64,000 nt of DNA from assembly GCA_964619315.1 (NCBI GenBank), contig CAZUEH010000006.1, forward strand, positions 6,276 to 70,275, written 5' to 3'. This DNA is from Fimisoma sp964619315 (GTDB taxonomy: Bacteria; Bacillota; Clostridia; Peptostreptococcales; Anaerovoracaceae). Made by a program: the position numbers and the translations under genes. This document shows, piece after piece, positions 18,115 to 27,466 of this stretch (its first letter is position 1; every line of letters starts with the position of its first letter). Below the pieces are notes generated by a model. That model ran no database searches and was not told the origin of the DNA. It was given only the letters and a program-made list of their open reading frames with translations.

Positions 18115-19026
18115 TTATACGATTCTGTTAAGCTTTTCGCCTGCTAAGAAAGTTTTTAGATTATCTGCACTCATTGAACAGATTAAAGTTCTTGCCTCGC
18201 TGGAAGTCCAAGCTATATGAGATGTGATAATAATATTATCTACTCCAAGAAGTGGGTTTGCAGAATTTATAGGCTCTTTGGACACCACGTCTACTGCGGC
18301 ACCTGCCAATTTTCCGCCTTTAACGGCATCGGCCAAATCTTGCTCATTTATCAAGGCTCCACGAGCAGTGTTTATGATGTAAGCGCCGTCTTTCATTTTG
18401 CCAATAAAGTCTTTGTTGATGAAGCCTTTGTTCTGTGGAGTTGCAGGGCAATGAAGAGATATTACATCGGCTTTAATAGCGGCATCAGGGTCTTTGCTAT
18501 AAGGAATAACAGTCATGCCGATAGCCTCTGCAATTTGGCCAACTCTCTTGCCTATAGTTCCATAACCAATAATTCCCAAAGTCTTGCCACTTAGTTGGAA
18601 CATTGGAGATGTTACCATACAAAAGTCCTCGCAACCACTCCATTCGCCGCTTTGTACTGCATTGTTATTGAGTCCAACGCCATTACAAAGTTCTAACAAA
18701 AGCGCAAATGTGTGTTGTGCGACACCTTCTGTTGAGTAAGCTGGAACATTACATACAGCAATGTTTCTTTGGGTAGCTGCGTCTAAATCTATATTGTCAT
18801 AACCAGTAGCCAAAACTCCTATAAACTTCATGTTTGGGCATGAGTCCATAACTTCTGATGTTATAGGGCATTTGCTTGTAAATACAGCTTGGCAATCACC
18901 GATTCTTTCCAACAGTTGGTCGGGGCGTGTTCTGTCATATACAGAAACATCACCGATTTCCTCGAGGGCTTTCCACGAAAGGTCTCCCGGGTTTATAGTG
19001 TATCCATCTAAAACTACTATTTTCAT
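18115..19026 (-). CDS. D-isomer-specific 2-hydroxyacid dehydrogenase
   Basis: NAD-dependent reductase of a 2-oxoacid to the D-2-hydroxyacid. Rossmann motif GIIGYGTIGKRVG near residue 150, substrate Arg in NTARGALI, catalytic Glu in SKEPI and catalytic His in SHIAWTS are all present. At 303 residues it is close to hydroxypyruvate/glycerate dehydrogenases (HprA-like); substrate cannot be fixed from sequence. It is a single gene with its own promoter, transcribed opposite to minD. AAGGAGGA lies before the start. Confidence 0.87.
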   Translation of the reverse strand: MKIVVLDGYTINPGDLSWKALEEIGDVSVYDRTRPDQLLERIGDCQAVFTSKCPITSEVMDSCPNMKFIGVLATGYDNIDLDAATQRNIAVCNVPAYSTEGVAQHTFALLLELCNGVGLNNNAVQSGEWSGCEDFCMVTSPMFQLSGKTLGIIGYGTIGKRVGQIAEAIGMTVIPYSKDPDAAIKADVISLHCPATPQNKGFINKDFIGKMKDGAYIINTARGALINEQDLADAVKGGKLAGAAVDVVSKEPINSANPLLGVDNIIITSHIAWTSSEARTLICSMSADNLKTFLAGEKLNRIV

Positions 19027-19055
19027 ATAAATTCCTCCTTAAAAACTTGACTTAT

Positions 19056-19084
19056 ATTATATCTGCTAAACAATTTGAATACAA
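19056..19084 (-). promoter_or_regulatory. Promoter of the hydroxyacid dehydrogenase gene
   Basis: On the minus strand: TTGTAT, 17-nt spacer, TATAAT, about 30 nt before the start codon. Confidence 0.6.
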
Positions 19085-19104
19085 GATAAGAAGGGGCAAA
19101 TACT

Positions 19105-19132
19105 TTGAAAAGTTACATATTTGTGTTACAAT
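19105..19132 (+). promoter_or_regulatory. Promoter of the rph-rdgB operon
   Basis: TTGAAA, 16-nt spacer, TACAAT, with extended -10 TGT. It is divergent from the dehydrogenase promoter with about 20 nt between the two -35 boxes. Confidence 0.6.
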
Positions 19133-19167
19133 AAATAGATAATTATATTGGTAAAGGAAAAAGTAAA

Positions 19168-19881
19168 ATGAGAGTAGACGGAAGAACAAACGACCAAATT
19201 AGAAACATAAAAATAACAAACAATTATCTCATGAGTCCAGAAGGCTCTGTTTTAATAGAAATGGGTGACACTAAGGTTATATGCACAGCAAGTGTAGAGA
19301 ATTCGACAGCCCGTCATCTAATGGGAACAGGTCAAGGATGGGTAACAGCAGAATACGGAATGTTACCAGGTTCTACTGGTACTCGCAAAAAAAGAGATAA
19401 GGGCAAAACCGACGGAAGAAGTGTTGAAATCCAAAGGCTTATTGGTAGAGCACTTCGCTCTGTTGTAGATATGAAAAAATTAGGTGAAAGAACCATATGG
19501 ATTGACTGCGATGTCATTCAAGCTGATGGAGGAACGAGAACTGCTGCAATTACAGGAGCTTTCGTTGCGATGACAGAGGCTATGAAGAAAATGAAGGAGC
19601 AGGGATTGATACACGAGATTCCGCTGTCTGGATTTGTTTCGGCCATAAGCGTTGGCATAGTAGGAGACGAAAAACTTCTTGATTTATGCTACAAGGAAGA
19701 TTCCAAAGCTATGGTTGATATGAATGTTGTTATGACAGATGAGGGCGAATACATAGAAATACAAGGCACAGGAGAAGAAAGACCCTTTAAACCTGCTGAG
19801 CTTACTGAGTTATTAGCTTTGGCAACAAAGGGTTGCAGTCAGTTACACCAAATTCAAAAAGATATTACGGGGGAATTATAA
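19168..19881 (+). CDS. rph: Ribonuclease PH
   Basis: Phosphate-dependent 3'-5' exoribonuclease that trims tRNA precursors. RNase PH fold with GQGWVTAEYGMLPGST near residues 54-69, RSVEIQRLIGRALRSVVD and the acidic catalytic segment IDCDVIQADGGTRTAAI. Length (237) matches the family. It is followed five bases later by the ITP/XTP pyrophosphatase gene, the usual rph-rdgB pair. Ribosome site is weak (AAAGGA). Confidence 0.95.
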   Translation: MRVDGRTNDQIRNIKITNNYLMSPEGSVLIEMGDTKVICTASVENSTARHLMGTGQGWVTAEYGMLPGSTGTRKKRDKGKTDGRSVEIQRLIGRALRSVVDMKKLGERTIWIDCDVIQADGGTRTAAITGAFVAMTEAMKKMKEQGLIHEIPLSGFVSAISVGIVGDEKLLDLCYKEDSKAMVDMNVVMTDEGEYIEIQGTGEERPFKPAELTELLALATKGCSQLHQIQKDITGEL

Positions 19882-19885
19882 ATAT

Positions 19886-20479
19886 ATGGAAACGATAATA
19901 GCTGCGTCATCAAATGCACATAAGATAAAAGAAATTCAGGCAATCATGAGCAAGTTCGGCATGGAAGTGATTTCTAGAGACCAAGCAGGGGTGCCGCCGT
20001 TTGAAATCGTAGAAGACGGAGATACTTTTGAAGAAAACTCACACAAAAAGGCGTTGGAAATCATGAAAGCTACTGGCAAAACTACAATAGCTGATGATTC
20101 TGGCTTGATGGTGGACTATCTTGGAGGCGCTCCTGGAGTTCATTCAGCTAGATTCGCTGGAGAAGAGTGCGATGATTCGAGAAATAATGCAAAACTTCTA
20201 AAACTTCTTGAGGATATTTCTGGTGATGAGAGACAAGCAAAATTCGTATCTGTTATAACTTTGATTTTCCCTGATGGAGAGACTTTAGTTGCAAGGGGAG
20301 AATGCAAGGGAAGAATAGTCGGCGCACCAACAGGCGAAAACGGGTTTGGATACGACCCATTGTTTGTTCCGGACGGATACGATAAGACATTTGCTCTACT
20401 TACAGAAGAAGAAAAAAACACAATAAGCCATAGAGCTAAAGCATTGGAAAGACTAGAAAAACTTTTATTAGAAAGGTAG
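19886..20479 (+). CDS. rdgB: XTP/dITP diphosphatase (house-cleaning NTPase)
   Basis: Hydrolyses non-canonical purine nucleotides such as dITP and XTP to monophosphates. Ham1/RdgB signature: ASSNAHKIKEI at the N-terminus, DDSGLMVDYLGGAPGVHSAR near residues 71-90, GFGYDPLF near residues 152-159 and SHRAKAL near the end. At 197 residues it is full length. GGGGA in the rph stop region is its ribosome site. Confidence 0.95.
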   Translation: METIIAASSNAHKIKEIQAIMSKFGMEVISRDQAGVPPFEIVEDGDTFEENSHKKALEIMKATGKTTIADDSGLMVDYLGGAPGVHSARFAGEECDDSRNNAKLLKLLEDISGDERQAKFVSVITLIFPDGETLVARGECKGRIVGAPTGENGFGYDPLFVPDGYDKTFALLTEEEKNTISHRAKALERLEKLLLER

Positions 20480-20483
20480 TTTA

Positions 20484-21380
20484 ATGAAAGAAAAGGCTAA
20501 AGCTGCCGCAAAACGCGCGAAAAAAATGTTCCTTATGATGTTAGATCAGTTTAAGGATCCATATTATCAAGGTGTTGCAGCACAGATTGCATTTTCACTA
20601 TTCTTGTCTATAATACCCATCTTTATTTTGCTATCACAGCTGATGGGTTTGTTTTCCTTGTCTTTAAATGAAATTAGAGGTTGGGTAGAAAGTAATGTTT
20701 CCATTGACGGCGCATCATACCTTCTATCATTTTTACAATATTCACCGTCAGGAGTTAACAATATTTTCCTTGCGATAGTGGCACTGTGGGCAGCATCAAG
20801 AGCCCAGTTTGCTATGATGAGAATTACAAATTACACCCTTACCGATGGCCAAGTGCTTGGCAAGGGTTACGTTAGAGATAGACTAAAATCTGTTAGAACT
20901 ATTATCATGACCATTTTTACAGTGGTCTTTTCTTTGATAGTTATAGTATATGGAGAAATAATTTTAGGAGTTGTGTTCGGAGCTGTAGTTGGCCAAGAAA
21001 TTTCTGCTCTCGCATGGGCTTTGATTCGTTGGCCTGTAGCTATCGCCCTATATTTCCTCATGGTTTCGTACAACTATTACATGTTACCTACAGAAAAAGT
21101 GCGATTTAGGGACATTGTTCCAGGGAGCATTTTTGCTGCCATAGGATTTTGGGCAGTGACATATTTTTATTCCATTTATACAAGCATATCGACAAACTAC
21201 GATATAATATACGGTTCATTTTCTAATATCGTTGCGCTAATGTTTTGGTTCTGGTTCCTTTCTTGGGTTATTTGCCTTGGAGTCAGTTTTAACCGTGTTT
21301 GGTGGGCTACTCGTAAGAAAAATAATATACCTATAACAGAGGAAGCAATAGCTAGGCGAAAAGATATAAATATTTTTTAG
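20484..21380 (+). CDS. YihY/virulence factor BrkB family membrane protein
   Basis: A 298-residue inner membrane protein with about six hydrophobic segments. N-terminal YYQGVAAQIAFSLFLSIIPIF and C-terminal SFSNIVALMFWFWFLSWV with GVSFNRVWW are typical of the BrkB/YihY family, formerly miscalled RNase BN. Function is not established for the family; a transporter or lipid-related role has been suggested. It follows rdgB after four bases, so it belongs to the rph operon. Confidence 0.85.
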   Translation: MKEKAKAAAKRAKKMFLMMLDQFKDPYYQGVAAQIAFSLFLSIIPIFILLSQLMGLFSLSLNEIRGWVESNVSIDGASYLLSFLQYSPSGVNNIFLAIVALWAASRAQFAMMRITNYTLTDGQVLGKGYVRDRLKSVRTIIMTIFTVVFSLIVIVYGEIILGVVFGAVVGQEISALAWALIRWPVAIALYFLMVSYNYYMLPTEKVRFRDIVPGSIFAAIGFWAVTYFYSIYTSISTNYDIIYGSFSNIVALMFWFWFLSWVICLGVSFNRVWWATRKKNNIPITEEAIARRKDINIF

Positions 21381-21388
21381 GACACGCC

Positions 21389-22207
21389 ATGAATTTAAAA
21401 GACAAAAAATTGTTCCTACTGGACATGGATGGGACTATATATTTAGATAATAATCTCTTTGAAGGTGTCAAGGAATTCTTAGAATACATAAAACACACAA
21501 AGGGAAGATATATTTTTATGACCAATAATTCTTCTAAGAGTGTGAACGCATACATAGAAAAACTCGAAAACCTTGGAATCAACTCCGCACCTTCGGATTT
21601 TGTCACTTCTGTAGATGCAACTATAGAGTTCTTAAAGGAACGATATGGCGATGAGTTTGGAATGAAAAACATATATATTATGGGAACCCAGTCCTTTGAG
21701 GAACAGATGAAAGATGCGGGATTTAGAGTTTTTACGGAGCCGAGTGATGATATCGATATAGCTCTTTGCGGTTTTGACAGGGAACTTACATACAAAAAGC
21801 TTGAAGACGTCTGTAGACTCCTTTCGAATCCTAATAAAACAATTGACTATCTGGCTACTAACCCAGATTGGGTATGTCCTACGGAATTCGGATATGTACC
21901 GGATTGCGGAAGTATGTGCCGAATGATTGAAGAAGCTACAGGCAAACAACCTCATTTCATAGGCAAGCCTAATCCCAATATGGCCAATATTGCTATTAAG
22001 AAAACAGGGTTTTCGATTGAAGAAGCAATGCTGATAGGGGATAGGCTTTATACAGATATTGCATGTGGAAACAATGCAGGAATAGATACTTGTTTTGTTC
22101 TTTCAGGAGAAGGTACCCTTGATGATCTAAAAAACTTCTCCTTTAAACCTACTTATGTGTTTGAAAATATAAGAGAACTGCTAAGGAGAATAGAAAATGA
22201 AACTTGA
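21389..22207 (+). CDS. HAD superfamily phosphatase, NagD/PGP-like (IIA)
   Basis: HAD hydrolase with motif I LLDMDGTIYLDN (Asp nucleophile near residue 13), motif II FMTNNSS, the subclass IIA cap in the middle and motif IV GDRLYTDIACG near residue 223. Sugar phosphates, 2-phosphoglycolate or nucleotides are substrates of relatives; this one is unassigned. The 272 residues are normal. Its last 11 bases overlap the next gene, an exporter/symporter. Confidence 0.85.
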   Translation: MNLKDKKLFLLDMDGTIYLDNNLFEGVKEFLEYIKHTKGRYIFMTNNSSKSVNAYIEKLENLGINSAPSDFVTSVDATIEFLKERYGDEFGMKNIYIMGTQSFEEQMKDAGFRVFTEPSDDIDIALCGFDRELTYKKLEDVCRLLSNPNKTIDYLATNPDWVCPTEFGYVPDCGSMCRMIEEATGKQPHFIGKPNPNMANIAIKKTGFSIEEAMLIGDRLYTDIACGNNAGIDTCFVLSGEGTLDDLKNFSFKPTYVFENIRELLRRIENET

Positions 22208-23486
22208 TAACAAAAAAACCATTTTAGTTGGATTTGCGTTTTTAGCAATAAGCGCTTTCTGGCAGATCTATGACAACATCATTCCGCTAATATTAAAGTA
22301 TTTTTTCCATATGGGAGATACAGTATCTGGTGGAATTATGGCGTTAGACAATATCTTTGCACTCATAATGTTACCTATATTTGGTGCATGGTCTGACAAG
22401 GTAAATCACAAGAGAGGCAAGCGAACTCCATTTATATTTGTTGGGACAATCCTTGCAGTGGTATTTTTGCTTATGCTTCCAACGGCGGCTAACAGCAGAA
22501 ACCTTACTTTTTTCATTGTTGCGTTGCTAATGACACTAATTTCTATGAGTATATTCCGCTCACCAGCAGTATCCCTTATGCCTGATGTAACGCCTAAGCC
22601 GCTTAGATCTAAGGGAAATGCGATAATTAACCTTATGGGAGCTGTAGGAATAATAATGGCGTTAGGACTTATAATGCTTTTAGTTGGCGAGGGACAGACC
22701 CCTAACTACTTGCCTTTATTTGGAACTATTGCGGTTATTATGATTATATCCTTGTTGATCCTCCTATTCAAAGTCGATGAAAACAAGATGGTAGCCGAAA
22801 GAATTAGCATAGAAGAGCAATGGGGAATATCAGATGCTCAAGAGGAGGAAAAAGAAGGAACAGATTCAAGACTTTCTCCGCCCGTTAAGCGTAGCTTGGT
22901 GTTTTTGCTGCTTTCAGTGGCCTTTTGGTACATGGCGTATAATGCTGTAACTACTGCTTTTTCAAAATATGCAACCGAAATGTGGGGCATGGAAGGCGGT
23001 TCCTTTGCAGGGGCGTTAATGGTAGCTTCAATAGGAGCATTAGTTTCATTCATACCAGTAGGTATCATTTCGAGCAAATTAGGTAGAAAAAAAGTTATAC
23101 TTTTTGGAGTCGCACTTCTTGCAGCCAGCTTCTTTGTAGGATTCTTGTTTAAGACCCCTAATTTTGCAGTCAACGTGGTATTCTTCCTAGTAGGAGTGGC
23201 ATGGGCTTCGATCAACGTAAACTCATATCCTATGGTAGTGGAAATGTGCAAAGGCAATGATATAGGTAGATTTACAGGAATGTATTATACATTTGCTATG
23301 GCAGCTCAAGTGTTTACCCCGGTACTTTCAGGGCTACTTCTCGAACATGTTGGATATTGGACGCTATTCCCTTATGCTTCAGCATTTTCTGTTTTGGCCT
23401 TCTGCACGATGATTATGGTAAAACATGGAGATAGCAAGCCTACTAAATTGAACAACAAGTTGGAAGCATTCGATATAGACGATTAA
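22197..23486 (+). CDS. MFS transporter of the GPH/SLC45-like group
   Basis: Twelve-helix membrane carrier (429 residues). Features include the QIYDNIIPLIL first helix, the loop 2-3 motif GAWSDKVNHKRGKRTPFI near residues 61-78 and the second-half loop SSKLGRKKVIL. This loop signature is shared with sugar symporters of the glycoside-pentoside-hexuronide and SLC45 groups. Substrate is not deducible; the glycerophosphodiesterase and HAD phosphatase neighbours could mean sugar phosphate or glycerol compounds. It overlaps the HAD gene by 11 bases. Confidence 0.8.
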   Translation: MKLDNKKTILVGFAFLAISAFWQIYDNIIPLILKYFFHMGDTVSGGIMALDNIFALIMLPIFGAWSDKVNHKRGKRTPFIFVGTILAVVFLLMLPTAANSRNLTFFIVALLMTLISMSIFRSPAVSLMPDVTPKPLRSKGNAIINLMGAVGIIMALGLIMLLVGEGQTPNYLPLFGTIAVIMIISLLILLFKVDENKMVAERISIEEQWGISDAQEEEKEGTDSRLSPPVKRSLVFLLLSVAFWYMAYNAVTTAFSKYATEMWGMEGGSFAGALMVASIGALVSFIPVGIISSKLGRKKVILFGVALLAASFFVGFLFKTPNFAVNVVFFLVGVAWASINVNSYPMVVEMCKGNDIGRFTGMYYTFAMAAQVFTPVLSGLLLEHVGYWTLFPYASAFSVLAFCTMIMVKHGDSKPTKLNNKLEAFDIDD

Positions 23487-23496
23487 ATGTGGAAAA

Positions 23497-24243
23497 ATGA
23501 ATAAAAAAGAAATATTAAAGGAATTACTTAATAACAGATATGCACACAGAGGGCTTCACGACAAGCCGATAGTACCGGAAAACTCTATGACAGCTTTTGA
23601 AAAAGCTACTCGAGAGGGGTTTGGTATTGAACTGGATTTGCATTTGACTAAAGACGAAAAACTGGCAGTCATTCATGATGCTAGCCTTGAGCGTACATGC
23701 GGGGTTGATCTCATAATAGAAGAACTAACTCTGGAAGAAGCACAAGGACATTTTCTAGAAAAGAGCCAAGAACCAATTCCTGATTTTGAAGAAGTGCTGG
23801 CCATGGTAGATGGTAAAATTCCCCTTATCATAGAGCTCAAGGTGGAGAAATCCAACTATGATAGACTGTGCACTCGTCTAGTTGAAACTTTGAGTGGATA
23901 CAAAGGCATATATTGCATAGAATCCTTTGACCCACGAGCTGTTAAATGGTTTTATAAAAACAAGCCAGAAATAGTGCGAGGACAATTGGCAGGTGCTTTG
24001 AAAAAAGGCGGATTCAAAATGTCTCCAATAAAAGATTTTATCGTTAGGAATTTGTTGGTTAATATTGCTAGCAAACCGGATTTTGTTGCCTACAAATTTG
24101 AAGACAGATTTGAAAAGGCTTTTAGAAAATATAATGGTCCTAAATTTTTATGGACGATAAAAAAATATTCGGATTTGAAAGAGGCGGAAGCGTTAGGTGC
24201 AGCACCAATATTTGAACAATTTAATCCAAAAGAATATGAATAG
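23497..24243 (+). CDS. Glycerophosphodiester phosphodiesterase
   Basis: Hydrolyses glycerophosphodiesters to sn-glycerol 3-phosphate and an alcohol. GDPD fold with AHRGLHDKPIVPENSMTAF near the N-terminus (catalytic His, Arg), ELDLHLTKDEKLAVIHD (metal Glu/Asp and second His) and LIIELK. It has no signal peptide, so it is cytoplasmic. The 248 residues are normal. It is the last gene before a bidirectional terminator. Confidence 0.9.
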   Translation: MNKKEILKELLNNRYAHRGLHDKPIVPENSMTAFEKATREGFGIELDLHLTKDEKLAVIHDASLERTCGVDLIIEELTLEEAQGHFLEKSQEPIPDFEEVLAMVDGKIPLIIELKVEKSNYDRLCTRLVETLSGYKGIYCIESFDPRAVKWFYKNKPEIVRGQLAGALKKGGFKMSPIKDFIVRNLLVNIASKPDFVAYKFEDRFEKAFRKYNGPKFLWTIKKYSDLKEAEALGAAPIFEQFNPKEYE

Positions 24244-24251
24244 AAACATTA

Positions 24252-24279
24252 AAAATACCACCCTCTCGGGTGGTATTTT
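24252..24279. terminator. Bidirectional terminator between convergent genes
   Basis: AAAATACCACC / GGGTGGTATTTT hairpin with a short loop (CTCTC); A and T flanks serve both strands. Confidence 0.92.
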
Positions 24280-24282
24280 GAA

Positions 24283-25434
24283 CTATAATTTGTCGATAGT
24301 TGGCTTGACTTGATAGAAGTCACGAAGTGCTTCATACTGCGCCTGAGCTTTTTTTCGTTTTGCATCACGGATAGTTGGAAGCTTTACGGCTTTTATCAGT
24401 ATATTTCGTGCAGTATGCTCAAGGCTGGTGAATTCTATCATAGAGACGTCGTAGCCTCGGCTTTCTAATTTCAAACCACGAAGGCCGTCGGTAAGATACT
24501 CGGTCAAACGATCTTTTAAAATACCATGTTTGAGCATAGGCTGATGCACATCATTCTTAATTTGATTGAAAAGCTCGTGCTGACAACAAGGAACACTAAG
24601 GATGACTTTTGTGTTCCACTCTACAGCGTTGATAAGGGCGTAATCGGTGGCCGTATCACATGCATGAAGGGTAACCACCATATCAGCTCTATCATTGGTG
24701 TAATCGGCTATATCCCCCATTAGGAACTTAAGCTCGTTATAGCCTAAATCCTTGGCGATTTTATTACAAAGATCTATTACATTCTTTTTTAAGTCAAGTC
24801 CGATAATCTCGACATTAAGTCCTTTGATAATTTTGAGATAGTGATATATAGCGAAAGTTAAATAGGCTTTGCCACAGCCAAAATCTATGATTTTTATTGT
24901 ATGGCCGTCTTCACTGCCCAGGTGTGGAAAACAATCATCTGCGATTTCAAGGTATCTGTTTATTTGCCTGAATTTGCCGTAATGCTTCTGAAAAACCTTG
25001 CCGTTTTTGTCCATTACGCCAAGTCGAACTAAAAAACCGCATGGCGTGCCGTCAGGAATTATATAATTTTTTGTCCTATTATGGTCAAGGTTTTGCCCAC
25101 GCAAGGCAGACGCCTTTCTGACGATACGAGGCGAGTTAGGCTTTGATGCCATGACCTGAATGTGAGAATCCTCGGTGAAAATATTGGCCTCTTTAAATTC
25201 ATTTCCCAGAAGAGCAAGACAAAAGTCTGCCGCTTCATCTGGTTGAATAGTTTGATGAGTGACTTTGTTTTCAAAGGAATATTCGGCCTGATAGCAAATT
25301 ACAGAGCTGATCAATATAGGGCCTATGGTAACTTTGCTGTACTCAATACTCTTGTATCGTTTGCTTGAAAAAACCAGTTTTACAGGTTTTTCTTTATTAA
25401 AGACATTTTCAAATAGTTCGTTTAATTTATCCAT
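24283..25434 (-). CDS. Class I SAM-dependent methyltransferase (Methyltransf_32-like)
   Basis: A 383-residue predicted methyltransferase. SAM-binding motif I is IIDFGCGKAYLTFAI near residue 198, followed by LDLKKNVIDLC (motif II), LHACDTATDYAL and the Cys-rich SVPCCQHEL that mark the PF13679 / GSTCD-like group. About 190 N-terminal residues without recognised domain precede it. RNA is a plausible substrate by analogy with other members, but not shown. It is a single gene, convergent to the GDPD gene. Confidence 0.75.
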   Translation of the reverse strand: MDKLNELFENVFNKEKPVKLVFSSKRYKSIEYSKVTIGPILISSVICYQAEYSFENKVTHQTIQPDEAADFCLALLGNEFKEANIFTEDSHIQVMASKPNSPRIVRKASALRGQNLDHNRTKNYIIPDGTPCGFLVRLGVMDKNGKVFQKHYGKFRQINRYLEIADDCFPHLGSEDGHTIKIIDFGCGKAYLTFAIYHYLKIIKGLNVEIIGLDLKKNVIDLCNKIAKDLGYNELKFLMGDIADYTNDRADMVVTLHACDTATDYALINAVEWNTKVILSVPCCQHELFNQIKNDVHQPMLKHGILKDRLTEYLTDGLRGLKLESRGYDVSMIEFTSLEHTARNILIKAVKLPTIRDAKRKKAQAQYEALRDFYQVKPTIDKL

Positions 25435-25514
25435 ATTATACCTCTAAGGTATTTTATCACAAAGTAAGGAATTGGCATAGATAAATAAATACTTTTTTAA
25501 CAGCTATAAGACCA

Positions 25515-25543
25515 TTGAATTTACTTCTTTATTATGGTAAAAT
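25515..25543 (+). promoter_or_regulatory. Promoter of typA
   Basis: TTGAAT, 17-nt spacer, TAAAAT with extended -10 TGG. The first in-frame ATG (25534) lies inside this promoter, so translation must begin further downstream. Confidence 0.68.
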
Positions 25544-25572
25544 ATCTTATTAAACTGAAAGAAGGAAACCCA

Positions 25573-27456
25573 TTGATAGAAGAAAAACAGAAGATAATAA
25601 ACATTGCGGTAATTGCCCATGTAGACGCAGGCAAGTCAACGTTGGTAGACGCATTCCTCAACCAAAGTGGCGTATTTAGAACTAATGAGGAAGTGGCAGA
25701 CTGTGTCATGGACAGTGATGATATAGAAAGAGAAAGAGGCATTACTATATACTCTAAAAACTGTTCGGTAATGCATAATGATGTAAAAATAAACATTGTG
25801 GATACCCCCGGACATGCTGATTTCTCATCAGAAGTAGAACGTATAATAAAAACTGTAGATACGGTTATATTATTGGTAGATTCTAGCGAAGGCCCAATGC
25901 CTCAGACAAGATTTGTTCTTAAAAAGTCATTAGAGCAGGGTATCAACCCAATTCTTTTCATCAATAAACTTGATAAAAAAGATGCACGAGTAGACGAAGT
26001 TGTAGAAGAAGTTTACGAACTGTTTATGGACTTAGAGGCCAATGACCAGCAACTGGACTTCCCTATACTTTATGGAATCGCACGTCAAGGTATTGCGGTT
26101 AACGATCCGGAAGACCTAAAAGAAATGAAAATTGGAGAAGGCGAAGAAAAAATCAAGAAAAGCCCAGCGGGACTTGGCGGACTTGATATTACACCACTGT
26201 TCGACAAGATAATAGAACATTGTAATCCTTATCCAAATCTTAATGAAGAATCCTTACAGTTCCAAGTTTCAACATTAGCATATGATGACTACATCGGAAG
26301 ACTAGGAATAGGTAGAGTAACAAAGGGAACAATTAAAGAGGGCCAGTCAGTGGCAGTTGCCAAGGGCGATGGTTCTGTAGTACAGAGAAACGTAAATCAA
26401 ATATTTGTATATAGAGGACTAAAAAGGTTTGCAGTCCAAGAAGCACTGTGTGGAGACATAGTTGTTATATCAGGTATTGCGGATATTTCTATAGGAGAAA
26501 CAGTCTGCGATCCAAAAAATCCACAAGCAATGGAAATGATCCATATCGAGGAGCCAACGCTAAGTATGAATTTCATGGTAAACAAGTCGCCATTTGCAGG
26601 CAAATCAGGCAAATTTGTAACTAGTAGACACATAAGAGAGAGGCTTACCAAGGAATTAGAAGTCAACGTGGGCCTTATGGTAGAAGATACTGACTCTACA
26701 GATAGCTTCAAAGTTTCGGGCAGAGGAGAATTGCACCTTTCCATACTTATAGAAAATATGAGAAGAGAGGGATATGAACTAGCTGTTTCAAAACCTGAGG
26801 TTATTTTGAGAAGAGGCGATCATGGCCAAACTTTAGAGCCTATCGAAGAAGTTGTTCTTACAGTACCTGACGAATACTCTGGTACCGTAATAAACAAACT
26901 TAACATACGAAAAGGTATAATGACTCAAATGGTAGGGGAAAACGGATATTCAAGACTTGAGTATTTAGTACCTACTAGAGGCCTTTTAGGATACAGAAGT
27001 GAATTTATAAATGATACTCATGGTGAAGGTACCATGGTTAGAAGATTTGATTCATTTGATGAGTACAAAGGTGATATACCACAGAGAATAAATGGTGTAG
27101 CCATTGCTCAAGAAGCAGGCGTAACTACCCCATATGCACTATTCAACATAAGTGAAAGAGTTCAAATGTTTGTAGAACCTGGCACAAATGTTTACGAAGG
27201 CATGATTGTTGGTATGAACTCAAGAAACGAAGATATGGTGGTAAACCCATGCAAAGCTAAAAGGGTCAGCAATATGAGAGCTTCTGGTTCAGATGAAACC
27301 ATTAAGCTAACACCAGCAAGAACCTTTACTTTAGAAGAAGCATTGGAATTTATTGACGATGATGAACTTGTTGAAATCACACCAGATGATATAAGACTTC
27401 GTAAGAAACTTCTAAATGAACTCGAAAGACGAAGAAGCAACAAGGTTTATGAATAA
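25573..27456 (+). CDS. typA: Ribosome-associated GTPase TypA/BipA
   Basis: Translational GTPase that binds the 70S ribosome and supports ribosome assembly and stress growth. G1 AHVDAGKST, G2 ERERGITI, G3 DTPGHADF and G4 NKLDKKDA are in order in the first 130 residues, followed by domain II, EF-G-like domains and the BipA-specific C-terminus. Start chosen as TTG 25573, preceded by GAAGGAAA: the upstream ATG at 25534 overlaps the predicted -10 box. This gives 627 residues, close to the usual 610. The mscS-type gene follows 10 bases later. Confidence 0.92.
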   Translation: MIEEKQKIINIAVIAHVDAGKSTLVDAFLNQSGVFRTNEEVADCVMDSDDIERERGITIYSKNCSVMHNDVKINIVDTPGHADFSSEVERIIKTVDTVILLVDSSEGPMPQTRFVLKKSLEQGINPILFINKLDKKDARVDEVVEEVYELFMDLEANDQQLDFPILYGIARQGIAVNDPEDLKEMKIGEGEEKIKKSPAGLGGLDITPLFDKIIEHCNPYPNLNEESLQFQVSTLAYDDYIGRLGIGRVTKGTIKEGQSVAVAKGDGSVVQRNVNQIFVYRGLKRFAVQEALCGDIVVISGIADISIGETVCDPKNPQAMEMIHIEEPTLSMNFMVNKSPFAGKSGKFVTSRHIRERLTKELEVNVGLMVEDTDSTDSFKVSGRGELHLSILIENMRREGYELAVSKPEVILRRGDHGQTLEPIEEVVLTVPDEYSGTVINKLNIRKGIMTQMVGENGYSRLEYLVPTRGLLGYRSEFINDTHGEGTMVRRFDSFDEYKGDIPQRINGVAIAQEAGVTTPYALFNISERVQMFVEPGTNVYEGMIVGMNSRNEDMVVNPCKAKRVSNMRASGSDETIKLTPARTFTLEEALEFIDDDELVEITPDDIRLRKKLLNELERRRSNKVYE

Positions 27457-27466
27457 GGAGTAGAGG

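Noticed and set aside
25534..25572. N-terminal extension of TypA from ATG 25534
   Set aside because: The ATG lies within the predicted promoter and has no ribosome site.
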